Positions 26,597 through 35,736 are shown, counted from the stretch's first letter. The stretch is DNA of 64,000 bases from Fundidesulfovibrio putealis DSM 16056 (GCF_000429325.1 NZ_AUBQ01000006.1:62001-126000); one strand, 5' to 3'. A program made the numbers and translations. The notes: generated by a model from the sequence alone, not told the origin.

Positions 26597-26800
26597 ATGA
26601 ACATCGACTTCAAACTTCTTGCCATGGCCATCGGGCTCGCCCTGGTAATCGAGGGCATGCCTTATTTTCTCTTTGCGGAAAAGATGCCCAAGGTTCTTCG
26701 CACCCTTTCAGCCATGCCGCCGCGCTCCCTGCGCCTGATAGGCATGGCCTCCATGGCCGTGGGGGTCACCCTGGTCTGGATCATGCGCCGGTCAGGCTAG
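26597..26800 (+). CDS. DUF2065 family small membrane protein
   Basis: A 67-residue protein with two predicted membrane helices (about 6-24 and 48-62). It begins MNIDFKLLAMAIGLALVIEGMPYFLFAEKM and has PPRSLRLIGMASMAVGV, the DUF2065 (YjeT-like) pattern. Function is unknown. In several proteobacteria the family lies near hflK/hflC or purA; here the nearest genes are the sugar dehydrogenase and menG. The upstream region shows no strong ribosome-binding site, so the start is set from conservation of MNIDF. Confidence 0.75.
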   Translation: MNIDFKLLAMAIGLALVIEGMPYFLFAEKMPKVLRTLSAMPPRSLRLIGMASMAVGVTLVWIMRRSG

Positions 26801-26869
26801 GCTTTCGCCGCGCCGTTCCCGCCTTCCCGAATCCCTGAGTTCCGCAAACGCCGCCCAGGTCCGGGCGAC

Positions 26870-27580
26870 TTACGTCTTTTTCACGCCCACGTGGATCACC
26901 ACGATCCCGAAGGCCAGCTTTTCCCAGCTCACCTCAGCGAATCCCGAGGCGCGCATCTCAGCCGCCAGGGCGTCCGCGTCCGGAAATTCCCGTATGGTGT
27001 CGGCCAGATAGCGGTACGCGCCGTCGTCCGAGGAGAATACCTTTCCGATCACAGGCAGCAGCCGGTCCAGATAAAAATTGTAGATGCCGCCAAGAATCCG
27101 CTGTTTTCCCGATCCGAACTCCAGGATGCACAAGCGCCCGCCGGGCTTTAGCACACGCAAGAGCTCCGCGTAAGCCTCGCTGCGGGGGCGGATGTTGCGG
27201 ATGCCGAACGCGATGGAGGCCGCCTCGAAGCGTTCGTCCGCGAAGGGCAGCGCCCTGCCGTCGGCCTGCACCGGGTCGATTGATTTCACGCCGCGCCGCG
27301 CGAGCTTCTTCGTGCCCTCGACCAGCATGGGCAGGCAGAAGTCGGCCGCAGTGACGCGGCATTTGGGGTGGCGTCCGGCCGCTTCCAGGGAGACGTCCAT
27401 GGTCCCGGCGGCCAGGTCCAGCAGGCGGCTTGGGCGGTCCTTGGGCAGGGCCAGGTGGTCCACCAGGCGTCTGCGCCACAGAATGTCCAGCCCCAGGCTC
27501 AGGAAATGATTCAGGAAGTCGTACCAGCCCGCGATGCGGCCGAACATGGAGGCCACGCGCTGGCCGTGATCGGAACTCAT
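26870..27580 (-). CDS. menG: demethylmenaquinone methyltransferase
   Basis: Class I SAM methyltransferase of 236 residues that performs the last step of menaquinone synthesis. Typical motifs are FGRIAGWYDFLNHFLSLGLDILWRR at the N-terminus, LLDLAAGTMDVSLE for SAM binding, ALPFADERFEAASIAFGIRN and LRVLKPGGRLCILEF. With mqnB and the polyprenyl synthase nearby it fits a menaquinone-only organism, so menG (ubiE-like) is the better name. It begins three bases after the stop of a small conserved gene. Confidence 0.92.
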   Translation of the reverse strand: MSSDHGQRVASMFGRIAGWYDFLNHFLSLGLDILWRRRLVDHLALPKDRPSRLLDLAAGTMDVSLEAAGRHPKCRVTAADFCLPMLVEGTKKLARRGVKSIDPVQADGRALPFADERFEAASIAFGIRNIRPRSEAYAELLRVLKPGGRLCILEFGSGKQRILGGIYNFYLDRLLPVIGKVFSSDDGAYRYLADTIREFPDADALAAEMRASGFAEVSWEKLAFGIVVIHVGVKKT

Positions 27581-27583
27581 GGG

Positions 27584-27787
27584 CTAGTCCGCGTCCTGCG
27601 AGGTCTGCGGCGAGGCTCCGGAGGGAGCGCCGGGGTAGGGCGTGTGGTCGGAGATGGTGCGCAGCACTTCCAGGTAGATCCTGGAAAAATGGTCGGTGAA
27701 GTTCGACGGCGAGATGCGCCCGGTCTCCACGAACTTGACCACGATCTCTTTGGCCACCTGAAGCGCCTGGGCTTGTATCTTGTCCAC
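27584..27787 (-). CDS. small protein of unknown function upstream of menG
   Basis: A 67-residue soluble, mostly helical protein with a Pro/Ser/Thr-rich tail, beginning (GTG) MDKIQAQALQVAKEIVVKFVETGRISP and continuing FTDHFSRIYLEVLRTI. I chose the GTG at 27787 because GGAG is six bases upstream; a longer frame to 27889 runs through a hairpin and is unlikely. It is three bases from menG and surely co-transcribed. I do not recognise a family, although similar short proteins seem usual in Desulfovibrio. Confidence 0.65.
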   Translation of the reverse strand: MDKIQAQALQVAKEIVVKFVETGRISPSNFTDHFSRIYLEVLRTISDHTPYPGAPSGASPQTSQDAD

Positions 27788-27811
27788 GAGTGTCTCCGCG
27801 GGATGTGTGTG

Positions 27812-27866
27812 AAAAAACCGCCCGGCGGGGAAATGGCCTTTGACCACCAAAGGACAAACCGGGCGG
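27812..27866 (-). terminator. two-step hairpin with T-run before the small gene
   Basis: CCGCCCGG (27818-27825) pairs with CCGGGCGG (27859-27866), with an inner CCTTTG / CAAAGG hairpin. It is followed on the minus strand by six T. It may end transcripts from the acetate transporter or attenuate those entering menG. Confidence 0.6.
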
Positions 27867-27920
27867 AAAAGAGAAATACCTTGAAGCACTCCCCTTTTTT
27901 TCTCTTCCTACCACGGAGGC

Positions 27921-27972
27921 CAATGGGAGTCGAGGGGCCGGGAGGCGGCAAGCCTCCCGGCCCCTCGATTGG
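27921..27972 (-). terminator. long GC hairpin after the acetate transporter
   Basis: Perfect 16-base stem (27931-27946 and 27952-27967) with a 5-base loop, extended by CCAAT / ATTGG. No T-run follows. It lies 27 bases after the transporter stop. Confidence 0.6.
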
Positions 27973-27999
27973 GGCGGTATCTGCTCGAAGTTGGGCGGA

Positions 28000-28551
28000 C
28001 TAATAGGGGAGGATCTTGCGGCCCCGGGCCTCTTCCAGCACCTCGGCCATGCCCAGGTAGAAGGCGGAAGCGCCGCACACGATGCCTTCCCAGCCCGCGA
28101 TGGTGCCGATCAGCTCGGACCCTGTCCAGTCGCGTATGGCCAGCAGGAAGAAGAGCACGGTCAGGGAGCCGAAGATGAACTTGAGCACCGGGCCCTTGTT
28201 CAGCGTCCCGATGAACATGAACAAGGTGAACACGCCCCACACGCACAGGTACCAGCCCATGTAGGCGTGCTCGGTGGCGGTGGTGATGCCCATCTTGGGG
28301 GCCACGATCAGAAACACCAGGGTCAGCCAGAACATGCCGTAGCTGGTGAAGGCCACGTAGGCGAAGGTGTTGCCCTTCTTGTATTCCAGGATGCCCGCGA
28401 TCACCTGGGCGATGCCGCCGTAGAATATGCCCATGGCCAGGATCATGGCGCTGATGGGAAAGAAACCGGCGTTGTGGATGTTCAGGAGGATGGTGGTCAT
28501 GCCGAAGCCGAGCAGGCCTACGGGGGCCGGGTTGGCCGTCTTCTGGTCCAT
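28000..28551 (-). CDS. acetate uptake transporter, GPR1/FUN34/YaaH (SatP) family
   Basis: A 183-residue inner-membrane protein with six membrane helices for acetate or succinate-acetate movement. The family signature NPAPVGLLGFGMTT is at residues 7-20. Start at 28551 is set by this motif; GAAGGAG lies about 13 bases upstream, a little far. A longer in-frame start exists at 28662 but would add an atypical charged extension. Incomplete lactate oxidisers excrete acetate, so a transporter of this type is reasonable, but direction is not evident from sequence. Confidence 0.88.
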   Translation of the reverse strand: MDQKTANPAPVGLLGFGMTTILLNIHNAGFFPISAMILAMGIFYGGIAQVIAGILEYKKGNTFAYVAFTSYGMFWLTLVFLIVAPKMGITTATEHAYMGWYLCVWGVFTLFMFIGTLNKGPVLKFIFGSLTVLFFLLAIRDWTGSELIGTIAGWEGIVCGASAFYLGMAEVLEEARGRKILPY

Positions 28552-28633
28552 TGGGAGGAAACTCCTTCGATGTCTTGGGTGGGTTGTGATGGCCGTCGCG
28601 TTCCTCATGGCTGGCTGAGAAACGTCGGACAGA

Positions 28634-28654
28634 CCCCGCCTGGGCGAGGCGGGG
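28634..28654 (-). terminator. hairpin after the DUF362 gene
   Basis: CCCCGCCT / AGGCGGGG stem with a 5-base loop, about 60 bases downstream of the DUF362 stop. No T-run follows. Confidence 0.4.
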
Positions 28655-28712
28655 CCGGTCATGTTCCTGTCTGGATGTGGTCTCGCGGATGCCGGGAGGG
28701 CGTCCTGAGACC

Positions 28713-29831
28713 TCAGATTTCTACAAGTTCGTAGCGCTGCGACCCCAGGCCGATCTCTTCCGCGTAGGAGAGTTGAAGGTCGCCCAGGGTGTGTTTCCAG
28801 AGCCCCAGGAACTTGTGTTCGCCCGGGCCGTGGTTGGCCGCGAGTTGCGAACCCGGCAAGCCGGACTGCTGATTCACCAGATCAAGGCATGCTTTGTCAA
28901 TGGCAACCGGATCAAAAGAGGCGAGTATCCCGATATCGGGCACGATGGGCGCGTCCGACCAGGGCACGCAGTCGCAGTCCGGGGTGATGTTCACCAGGAA
29001 GTTGAAATAGCCCACCTTGCCCTGGCAGCCCTTCACCGCGCCCAGGGCGTACTCCACCATCTTCTCGGTGAACGGGCCGAGCTGCGTGGCCCAGTCCATG
29101 GAGATGGCCTTGGAGGCGCACACGGTCATGCATTCGCCGCAGCCGATGCAGGTGGATTTGTCGATCGTGGCCTTCTTCTCCGCAAAGCTGATGGCGTTCT
29201 CAGGGCAGACCTTCAGGCATTCGGCGCAGCCGATGCAGGCGCTCTGCTTCACTTCGAAGCGGGGCGAGTGCTGGTCGCGCTTGCCAGCCGGGGGGGAGCA
29301 GCCCATGGCCAGGTTTTTGACCGCGCCGCCGAAACCGGCCATCTCGTGGCCTTTGAAGTGGCTCACCGCGATCATGGCGTCGGCGTCCAGGATGGCCGAG
29401 GCGATCTTCACAGACGCAAAATGTTTGCACCCGATCTCCACCTCGCGCCAGTCGTTGCCGCGCAGTCCGTCGGCGATGATCACCGGCGCTCCGGCGGTGT
29501 CCGGGCCGAAACCGTGCAGAGAGGCGGTGCGCAGGTGGTCCACGGCGTTGTGGCGGGAGCCGGAGTACAGGGTGGCGGTATCGGTGAGGAACGGGGCCGC
29601 GCCGTGTTTCTTCAGGCGGTCCACCACGGCCCGGATGAGCACGGGGCTGACGAAGGTGTCGTTGCCAAGCTCCCCGAAGTGGACCTTGATGGCGGTCAGG
29701 GCGTTCTTGGCGGCCAGGGATTTGAATCCGGCCTGATCGAAGAGCTTGGCGATGCGGGCCAGTTTGTTCTCTTTGGGACCCCTGGCGCGCAGGTTGGCGA
29801 AATAGACTTTGCTTGGTGTGGCTTGGGGCAT
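28713..29831 (-). CDS. DUF362 protein with two [4Fe-4S] ferredoxin motifs
   Basis: A 372-residue cytoplasmic protein. The N-terminal two thirds is a DUF362 domain (KVYFANLRAR, VSHFKGHEMAGFGGAVKNLAMGC). Two clusters, CIGCAECLKVCPENA and CIGCGECMTVCASKA, lie near residues 195-240. It ends with a further DUF362 piece (DPVAIDKACLDLV). The start at 29831 has AAGGAG six bases upstream. Such proteins are common in anaerobes and presumably carry electrons, but no reaction is established. It appears monocistronic. Confidence 0.85.
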   Translation of the reverse strand: MPQATPSKVYFANLRARGPKENKLARIAKLFDQAGFKSLAAKNALTAIKVHFGELGNDTFVSPVLIRAVVDRLKKHGAAPFLTDTATLYSGSRHNAVDHLRTASLHGFGPDTAGAPVIIADGLRGNDWREVEIGCKHFASVKIASAILDADAMIAVSHFKGHEMAGFGGAVKNLAMGCSPPAGKRDQHSPRFEVKQSACIGCAECLKVCPENAISFAEKKATIDKSTCIGCGECMTVCASKAISMDWATQLGPFTEKMVEYALGAVKGCQGKVGYFNFLVNITPDCDCVPWSDAPIVPDIGILASFDPVAIDKACLDLVNQQSGLPGSQLAANHGPGEHKFLGLWKHTLGDLQLSYAEEIGLGSQRYELVEI

Positions 29832-29965
29832 GGCAGGCTCCTTGAGGGCGTTCAATGTGACAGCCATTTTGGGCTTCCGAAGGCGCGAGGTCAAGCCGGG
29901 CGTTGACTTCCCACGGGAACCGTGCTGATGGGATGCCCTGGTATTCACATGTTATCGGAGTACAA

Positions 29966-30442
29966 ATGAACACACGGACGGTTCTTCTCGTTGTCGCATG
30001 TCTGCTCGCAGTTTCTGCCCTGATTCCGGAAGGGGCCAAGGCCCAGGCCGGAACGCAGTACGCCCAGTACGGGCCGTATCCTCCCCCAGGCCCCTATTAT
30101 CCCGACGAAAGGGAGCGTTGGCGCGAGGAGCGCAGGCGCGAAGAGGAATACAGGCGCGAGGAGCGCAGGCGTCTGCGCGAGGAGCAAAAGCGCGAGCGCG
30201 CCTACCAGCAGTGGTATGACGACGAATGGCGCAGGCACAACCAGCGCTATTTCGGCGGGAATTCCATGGCCCCCTATGCCGGCGAGAGCTACGAAGCCTA
30301 CTCCCGCCGGGTACAGGCCCAGTGCAACATTTTGTGGGACCGCTGCGCCAGATACTGCAATACCATCCGCAACGCCAACCAGCGCGCCGCCTGCGTGGCC
30401 AACTGCAACAACGAACTGAACGAATGCAACTCCAGGTACTAA
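29966..30442 (+). CDS. exported protein of unknown function with Arg/Glu-rich segment
   Basis: A 158-residue protein with a signal peptide (about 1-26, cleavage near GAKAQ). A Tyr/Pro-rich stretch follows, then a highly charged R/E-rich segment at about 48-85 that may form a single alpha helix. The C-terminal part has six cysteines (CNILWDRCARYCNTI, CVANCNNELNEC) in a CX5CX3C-like array, probably disulfides in the periplasm. GGAG is five bases before the ATG. I do not recognise a family. It ends 34 bases before the permease gene and may share its transcript. Confidence 0.65.
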   Translation: MNTRTVLLVVACLLAVSALIPEGAKAQAGTQYAQYGPYPPPGPYYPDERERWREERRREEEYRREERRRLREEQKRERAYQQWYDDEWRRHNQRYFGGNSMAPYAGESYEAYSRRVQAQCNILWDRCARYCNTIRNANQRAACVANCNNELNECNSRY

Positions 30443-30476
30443 AGGCCTTCGTGCGTATCGGGCCGCGAGGCGGAGC

Positions 30477-33029
30477 GTGAGCCTGCGCCTGCCCCTGGCC
30501 CTTCGTCTGGCCCGGCGCGAGATGCGCGCCAGCGTGCGCGGCCTGTGCACCTTCCTGGCCTGCCTGGCGCTTGGCGTTGCAGCCATCGCCTCGGTGGGGT
30601 CTTTGTCCGAGGCCTTCAGGACGGCGGTGACCGACGAGGCCGCCTCCCTCATGGGGGGCGACCTGGAGATCAGCCTGAGCCACAGGCCGCTGAATCCGGG
30701 CGAGCTCAAGGTCCTGGAGGGCGCGGGTCGGGTCTCGCGCGTTCTGGAGATGCGGGCCATGGTCTTCAATGACGGCGTCGCTGGCGGCAAGCGCGCCCTG
30801 GCGTCGCTCAAGGCCGTGGACGGGGCCTATCCGCTGCTGGGGACCGCGCTGGTCGGCTCTGCCATGCCTGCCGGCCAGAATCTGGCGCAGCTTTTGGCCG
30901 AGCAGGGCGGCCTGTTCGGCGCGGTGGTGCACCCCGACCTGCTCTTGCGCATCGGGGCCTCGGTGGGGGACCGCATCGGCGTGGGCGATGGGGAGTTCCA
31001 GATTCGCGGCGTGCTGACCCAGGAGCCGGACCGGGCCATGCGTCTTCTGGCCTTCGGGCCGCGCATCCTGGTGTCCGACGCGGGCATGGAGCGCACCGGC
31101 CTTGCCCGCCCCGGCAGCATGGCCCGCTACGAGTACCGCTTGGCCCTTCCTGCCGGAGCCGACCCCGAGGCTGCGTCCGGCGCGATGAAGGAAGGGCTCA
31201 CGGACCCCGGCATCCGGGTGCGCACCGCCGGGGAGGCCGCGCCCACCATCCGCGACGGCTTCCAGCGCCTGGCCGGGCTCATGGCCCTGGTTGGCCTCTC
31301 GGCGCTGCTTCTCGGCGGACTTGGCGTGTCTGAGGGCGTGGCCGCCTACCTGGAATCCAAGACCCGCACCATCGCCACCTTCAAGGCCCTGGGCGCGCCA
31401 GCCTCCGAGGTGTTCTGGATATTCTTCCTGCAGGTGATGTTTCTGGCGGGCCTGGGCATCGCGCTTGGGCTTGCTGTTGGCGCTATGGCCGGGTATCTGG
31501 CCGCGCCTGCGCTTTCCAGCGTGCTGCCAGTTGCGCCAAAGGCCGGGCTCTACCCCAGGGCGCTCCTGCTGGCCGGGCTGTTTGGCCTGCTGAACGCGCT
31601 GGTGTTCGCCATCCCGCCGCTGTCGTCTCGCACGCGGGTGTCGCCTCTTTCGCTCTTCCGGGGATACGCGGTCCCGGCCAAGGACCGCACCGGGCGCGTG
31701 GCCCTGGCCGTCTGCGGCGTCTTCGGGCTGTGCATGGCCTGGCTGGTGCTGGCCACCGCCCCGGACGCCCGCCTGGGCTGGGGCTTTTTGGGCTCGGCTG
31801 CGGCCTGCGCCGTGGCCTTCTGGCTTCTGGCCAAGCTGCTCAAGGGCGTGGCCCGGCTGATCCCCAAGCCCGCCGACCCGCGCCTCTCCCTGGCGCTGCG
31901 CGGCCTGTACCGGCCCGGCAACCCCACGGGCTCTGTGATGGCCTGCCTGGGCCTGGGGCTCACGGTGCTGGCTGCCGTTTCGTTGTCCGACGCCAATTTT
32001 CAGGACGCCATGCGCGAGCAACTGCCCGCCCATGCCCCGTCATTCTTCTTCCTGGACGTGCAGCCCTACCAGATGGACGAGTTCAAGGCCATCCTGGGCT
32101 CCATCGACGGCGTTACCCGCGTGGAGACGGCCCCGTCGCTGCGCGGTCGCGTGGTCACGGTGAAGGGCGTGCCCGTGGAGCAGCTGGTGGTGCCGGAGAA
32201 CGTGTCCTGGGTGGTGCGCGGCGATCGCAGCCTGAGCTACGCCCGCGAGATGCCCGAGTCCACGCAGCTGACCGCCGGTAAATGGTGGAGCCCGGACTAT
32301 TCCGGCCCGCCGCTGGTATCCCTGGACGCCGAGGCCGCCAAGGGCCTGGGGCTTGCCGTGGGCGACACCATCACCGTGAGCGTCCTTGGGCGCGAGGTGG
32401 AGCTGACCGTGGCCAGCCTGCGGCGCATCAACTGGCTGTCCTTGTCGCTGAACCACGCCCTGGTGCTCTCGCCGGGCGTCATCGACAACGAGCCCATGAG
32501 CTTCCTGGCCACCGCCTACGTGGACCCGGCCCGCCCCGACGCCTTCAACCAGGTGTACGACCGGGTGAGCGGGCGCTTCGGCAACGTGAGCATCCAGCGC
32601 GTGGACGAGGCCCTGGCCGACGTGGGCCGACTGGCCGCGCAGATCGCCCTGGCCGTGCGGGCCAGCGCCGTGGTCACGCTGGTGGCGGGCCTTCTTGTGC
32701 TGGCGCAGAGCCTGCGCGCGGCCATGGCCCGGCGGGTGTACGAGACGGTGATCTTCAAGGTCTGCGGAGCCAGCCGCCGCGACATCATGGCCATCATGCT
32801 CTGCGAGCACGGGCTGGCCGGGCTGTCCGCAGGCGTCGCGGCACTGGTGCTGGGAGCCGGGCTGTCCTGGTTCTTCGTGACTCGCTACATGCAGGTGGAG
32901 TGGAGCTTCTTCGCCGCGCCGGTGCTGTTCACCCTGGGGGCGGCCATCGCGCTGACCATGGTCATGGCCCTGGCGGGCATGTGGCGCATGCTGTCCAGCA
33001 AGGCTTGGCCGTATCTTCGAAACGAGTAG
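30477..33029 (+). CDS. large FtsX-type ABC transporter permease (YbbP-like)
   Basis: An 850-residue inner-membrane protein with two FtsX/MacB-type halves: a long periplasmic loop after TM1 (residues 22-40), a membrane cluster at about 260-440, a second loop, and a final cluster at about 700-840. It resembles YbbP, which pairs with the ATPase YbbA in lipid or lipoprotein-related export. No ATPase gene is adjacent, which is unusual; the nearest, at 54258, has its own permease. The GTG start is supported by GAGG six bases upstream. Confidence 0.8.
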   Translation: MSLRLPLALRLARREMRASVRGLCTFLACLALGVAAIASVGSLSEAFRTAVTDEAASLMGGDLEISLSHRPLNPGELKVLEGAGRVSRVLEMRAMVFNDGVAGGKRALASLKAVDGAYPLLGTALVGSAMPAGQNLAQLLAEQGGLFGAVVHPDLLLRIGASVGDRIGVGDGEFQIRGVLTQEPDRAMRLLAFGPRILVSDAGMERTGLARPGSMARYEYRLALPAGADPEAASGAMKEGLTDPGIRVRTAGEAAPTIRDGFQRLAGLMALVGLSALLLGGLGVSEGVAAYLESKTRTIATFKALGAPASEVFWIFFLQVMFLAGLGIALGLAVGAMAGYLAAPALSSVLPVAPKAGLYPRALLLAGLFGLLNALVFAIPPLSSRTRVSPLSLFRGYAVPAKDRTGRVALAVCGVFGLCMAWLVLATAPDARLGWGFLGSAAACAVAFWLLAKLLKGVARLIPKPADPRLSLALRGLYRPGNPTGSVMACLGLGLTVLAAVSLSDANFQDAMREQLPAHAPSFFFLDVQPYQMDEFKAILGSIDGVTRVETAPSLRGRVVTVKGVPVEQLVVPENVSWVVRGDRSLSYAREMPESTQLTAGKWWSPDYSGPPLVSLDAEAAKGLGLAVGDTITVSVLGREVELTVASLRRINWLSLSLNHALVLSPGVIDNEPMSFLATAYVDPARPDAFNQVYDRVSGRFGNVSIQRVDEALADVGRLAAQIALAVRASAVVTLVAGLLVLAQSLRAAMARRVYETVIFKVCGASRRDIMAIMLCEHGLAGLSAGVAALVLGAGLSWFFVTRYMQVEWSFFAAPVLFTLGAAIALTMVMALAGMWRMLSSKAWPYLRNE

Positions 33030-33062
33030 GCGCGCTGCCCAGCGCGCCGGAGAATAGGATTC

Positions 33063-34238
33063 ATGATCAGACTTCTGGACAAGTACGCCCGCAAGCTCGA
33101 AGCGGCGAGGCTCACTGCGCCCGGAGCGCCGCTTTTGGCCGGACTGGACGACGCGCTGGTCTTCAACCGCGAGGCCCCGGAGAATCCGGTGCTGACCGGC
33201 GTGTTCGAGCGCATGAGCATAAACTCGCTGCTGTTTCTGCCCCTGGCCGAACCCTACGCCACCATCGTGGATTTTTTGGCTGCGCGCGCCGCCGAAAGCG
33301 GCGGGGCGGTCATGCCCAGCGACTGCGAGACGCGCACCTTCCTGCATGACCTGCCCGTGGTGGCCGGGTTCACCCCGGAGGCCATCGCCTCGGCCCTCAG
33401 GCGCCGCAAAAGCGTGATCGTGCCCGGAAAAGGCGTGGTGGCCCACGGCACGGTGAGTCCGGAGCAGGCCTTCGTCAGCGCCAGTTCCGTGTGCTTCGCC
33501 TGTTTCGTCAAGTTCTTCGCGGATTACCTGTCCATGCTGCGCCGGGGCGTGAGCGACCCCGCCTACAAGGCTGCCTTCGAAAAGGCCAGGCAGCATCTGG
33601 CCCCCATGCGCCGCGACCAGCCGGACCTCATGTCCGGGCCGTTCACCGAGCGCGCGGAGATCGAGCGGGCCATGGCCCAGGCGGGCAAGGCCACCGTGGA
33701 TTACGGGCTGGTGGATTCGTTTTTCGGCAACATCTCGTATTGCCCCGGCGACATGCTGAGCATCAGCCAGACCGGCTCGTCCCTGGACGAACTGGCCGAC
33801 TGCATCGACCCCTGCCCGCTGGACGGCTCGTCCTGCTCGGGGCTGACAGCCTCAAGCGAGCTGATGGCCCACCAGGGCGTGGTGCTGAAAGCCGGGGCGC
33901 GGGCCATCCTGCACGGGCACCCGCGCTTCGCCGTGATCATGTCCATGGACTGCGAGAAGCTCGACTGCGACAAGCTTGGCCGCTGCCACGTGGATTGCAC
34001 GACCCCGCGCTTCATCGAGGACGTGCCCGTGGTGCCGGGCGAGGTGGGCACGGGGCCCAAGGGGCTGGTGAACACGCTGCCCCCGGCCATGGTCGGCAGG
34101 CGCGGGGTGATCGTGTACGGGCACGGCCTGTTCGCCGTGGGGCAGGACGACTTTCGCGAGCCCTTCGCCACGCTTCTGGATGTGGAGAACTTCTGCCGCG
34201 AGGAGTATTTCCGGCGGGTGGCGCAGTTCGGGGGCTAA
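33063..34238 (+). CDS. class II aldolase/adducin family protein
   Basis: A 391-residue protein. Its C-terminal half has the class II aldolase metal site: HGHPRF near residue 280 supplies two His ligands, and YGHGLFAVGQDD near 357 supplies another. The N-terminal ~180 residues look like a diverged related domain (KSVIVPGKGVVAHGTV). Cys-rich segments (CIDPCPLDGSSC, DCEKLDCDKLGRCHVDC) are unusual. Substrate is unknown; candidates are sugar-phosphate aldolase or epimerase. Its stop overlaps the stop of trmJ on the other strand. Confidence 0.75.
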   Translation: MIRLLDKYARKLEAARLTAPGAPLLAGLDDALVFNREAPENPVLTGVFERMSINSLLFLPLAEPYATIVDFLAARAAESGGAVMPSDCETRTFLHDLPVVAGFTPEAIASALRRRKSVIVPGKGVVAHGTVSPEQAFVSASSVCFACFVKFFADYLSMLRRGVSDPAYKAAFEKARQHLAPMRRDQPDLMSGPFTERAEIERAMAQAGKATVDYGLVDSFFGNISYCPGDMLSISQTGSSLDELADCIDPCPLDGSSCSGLTASSELMAHQGVVLKAGARAILHGHPRFAVIMSMDCEKLDCDKLGRCHVDCTTPRFIEDVPVVPGEVGTGPKGLVNTLPPAMVGRRGVIVYGHGLFAVGQDDFREPFATLLDVENFCREEYFRRVAQFGG

Positions 34239-35014
34239 TCCGTCTCAGGTTTGTCGGGCGCGGCGATCTTCTTGCCGCCCTGGCCCACGGCCCACTTCAC
34301 CTGCCTGCACACGCCCATGAGCAGGTTGAACTCGCTGCGGTTAAGCCGCACGCGCTCCACGAAGCCGCGCACCGGGAGCATCCAGTAGTCCGGGTTGTCG
34401 TCCTTCAGGAAATCGATGGCGGTCAGCGTCTGTCGCAGGTTGGCGAACAGGGCCTCGCGCTCGCTGTGGTTGGCCGCGCGCGATTCGGGCAGCGGGCCGG
34501 AATACTCGCGCCCCTCGGGCTTGGCCTGGGCGGCCTTCATGAACTCGTACAGAAGGATGAGCACGGCCTGGGACAGGTTGAGCGAGGTGGCCTCGTCCGA
34601 GGTGGGGATGTTGATGAGCCTGCCGCAGACCTTGGTCTCGTCGTTGGTCAGGCCCTTGTCTTCGGGGCCGAACAGCAGCGCGGCCCTGCCCCCGGCGCGG
34701 ATGGCCTCCATGCCCCTGGCCGCCGCCGTCTCGGGCGAGAGGAGCCCCTTGCGCCAGCCGCCCACTCGGGCCGTGGTGCCATAGACCGTCTCGTAGGGGG
34801 CCAGCGCCTGGGCCAGATCGTCCACCACCAGCATGTTCGCCAGGATGTCCGAGCCCTTGGCCGTGGCCAGGGCTCGCGCGCGGCCCAGATCGAAGTCCTG
34901 CGGGCTCACCAGGATGAGCGTCGAACAGCCCATGTTGGCCATGGCCCGGGCCGTGGAACCGACGTTCTCGGAAAATTTGGGCCGAAACAGCACGACCGCA
35001 AGATTCGTAAGCAT
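34235..35014 (-). CDS. trmJ: tRNA (cytidine/uridine-2'-O-)-methyltransferase, TrmJ type
   Basis: SPOUT-family methyltransferase of 259 residues that modifies the ribose at position 32 of tRNA. It begins NLAVVLFRPKFSENVGSTARAMANMG (motif 1, with the catalytic-type Arg), with ALLFGPEDKGLTNDE (motif 2) and PTSDEATSLNLSQAVLILLYE (motif 3). The C-terminal extension is typical of TrmJ. The start is preceded by GGAGGGG. It is divergent from the shikimate kinase gene and convergent with the aldolase gene. Confidence 0.9.
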   Translation of the reverse strand: MLTNLAVVLFRPKFSENVGSTARAMANMGCSTLILVSPQDFDLGRARALATAKGSDILANMLVVDDLAQALAPYETVYGTTARVGGWRKGLLSPETAAARGMEAIRAGGRAALLFGPEDKGLTNDETKVCGRLINIPTSDEATSLNLSQAVLILLYEFMKAAQAKPEGREYSGPLPESRAANHSEREALFANLRQTLTAIDFLKDDNPDYWMLPVRGFVERVRLNRSEFNLLMGVCRQVKWAVGQGGKKIAAPDKPETD

Positions 35015-35101
35015 TGCTCCCCTCCGTGGGCCGGGCGTGTATCGCCTGACGGCTTGGCTTGCAAGGCCGGTGGTGGTAGGTGATGCGCCTCGGAGGAACC
35101 C

Positions 35102-35632
35102 ATGGCCGTTTCAAAAGACAAGAATATCTACCTGATAGGCCCCCGCGCCAGCGGCAAGACCACCCTCGGACGCATGCTGGCCGCGGAACTCGAACGCCCC
35201 TTCCTGGACCTGGACGAGGAATTCCTCCAATCCACCGGGCGCACCATCGCCGAAGTGGTGGAGACCGAAGGATGGGAGAGCTTCCGCGACCTGGAGACCT
35301 CCGTGCTGGCCTCCATTGCCGGAACACCGGGCCATGTGGTGGCCACGGGCGGCGGCGTGGTGCTCAAGGCCCGCAACCGCGAGCTTCTGGTCGAAGGCGT
35401 GGTGATTTATCTCCAGACCGATCCGGAGAAGGTGGTGGCCCGCCTGATGGAAGAACTCCTGCCCGAGCAGCGCCCCGCGCTCACGGACCTCGCCCTGGAA
35501 GACGAGGTGCGCAAGACCGTGGAGGAGCGCGACCCCTATTATCTGGCCTGCGCCCACCTGGTTGCCCCGGACCTGCCCCTGGAAGAGCTGGCCGAGCGCA
35601 TCACGGAAGAACTCCTGGAGTGGCCTGAGTAG
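35102..35632 (+). CDS. aroK: shikimate kinase
   Basis: Phosphorylates shikimate in aromatic amino-acid synthesis; 176 residues. The Walker A motif GPRASGKTT is at 13-21, the Mg-binding DLDEEF at 35-40, the shikimate-binding GGGVV near 82, and an adenine-lid region RPALTD near 123. GGAGG stands five bases before the ATG. It is single, divergent from trmJ. AroL-like features are not enough to separate the two paralogue names. Confidence 0.92.
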   Translation: MAVSKDKNIYLIGPRASGKTTLGRMLAAELERPFLDLDEEFLQSTGRTIAEVVETEGWESFRDLETSVLASIAGTPGHVVATGGGVVLKARNRELLVEGVVIYLQTDPEKVVARLMEELLPEQRPALTDLALEDEVRKTVEERDPYYLACAHLVAPDLPLEELAERITEELLEWPE

Positions 35633-35736
35633 TCCCCGGCCACTCCTGAAAAGTCGGAGCCCCCGGAGCATGTCCGCCTTGGCGGCAGGCGTGGCTCAGC
35701 AAACCTGACGCTCCCGAGGGCAATCGAGCGAATAAG

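Noticed and set aside
27577-27951. Longer frames overlapping the small gene before menG
   Set aside because: They run through strong hairpins and lack a ribosome-binding site; the GTG at 27787 has one.
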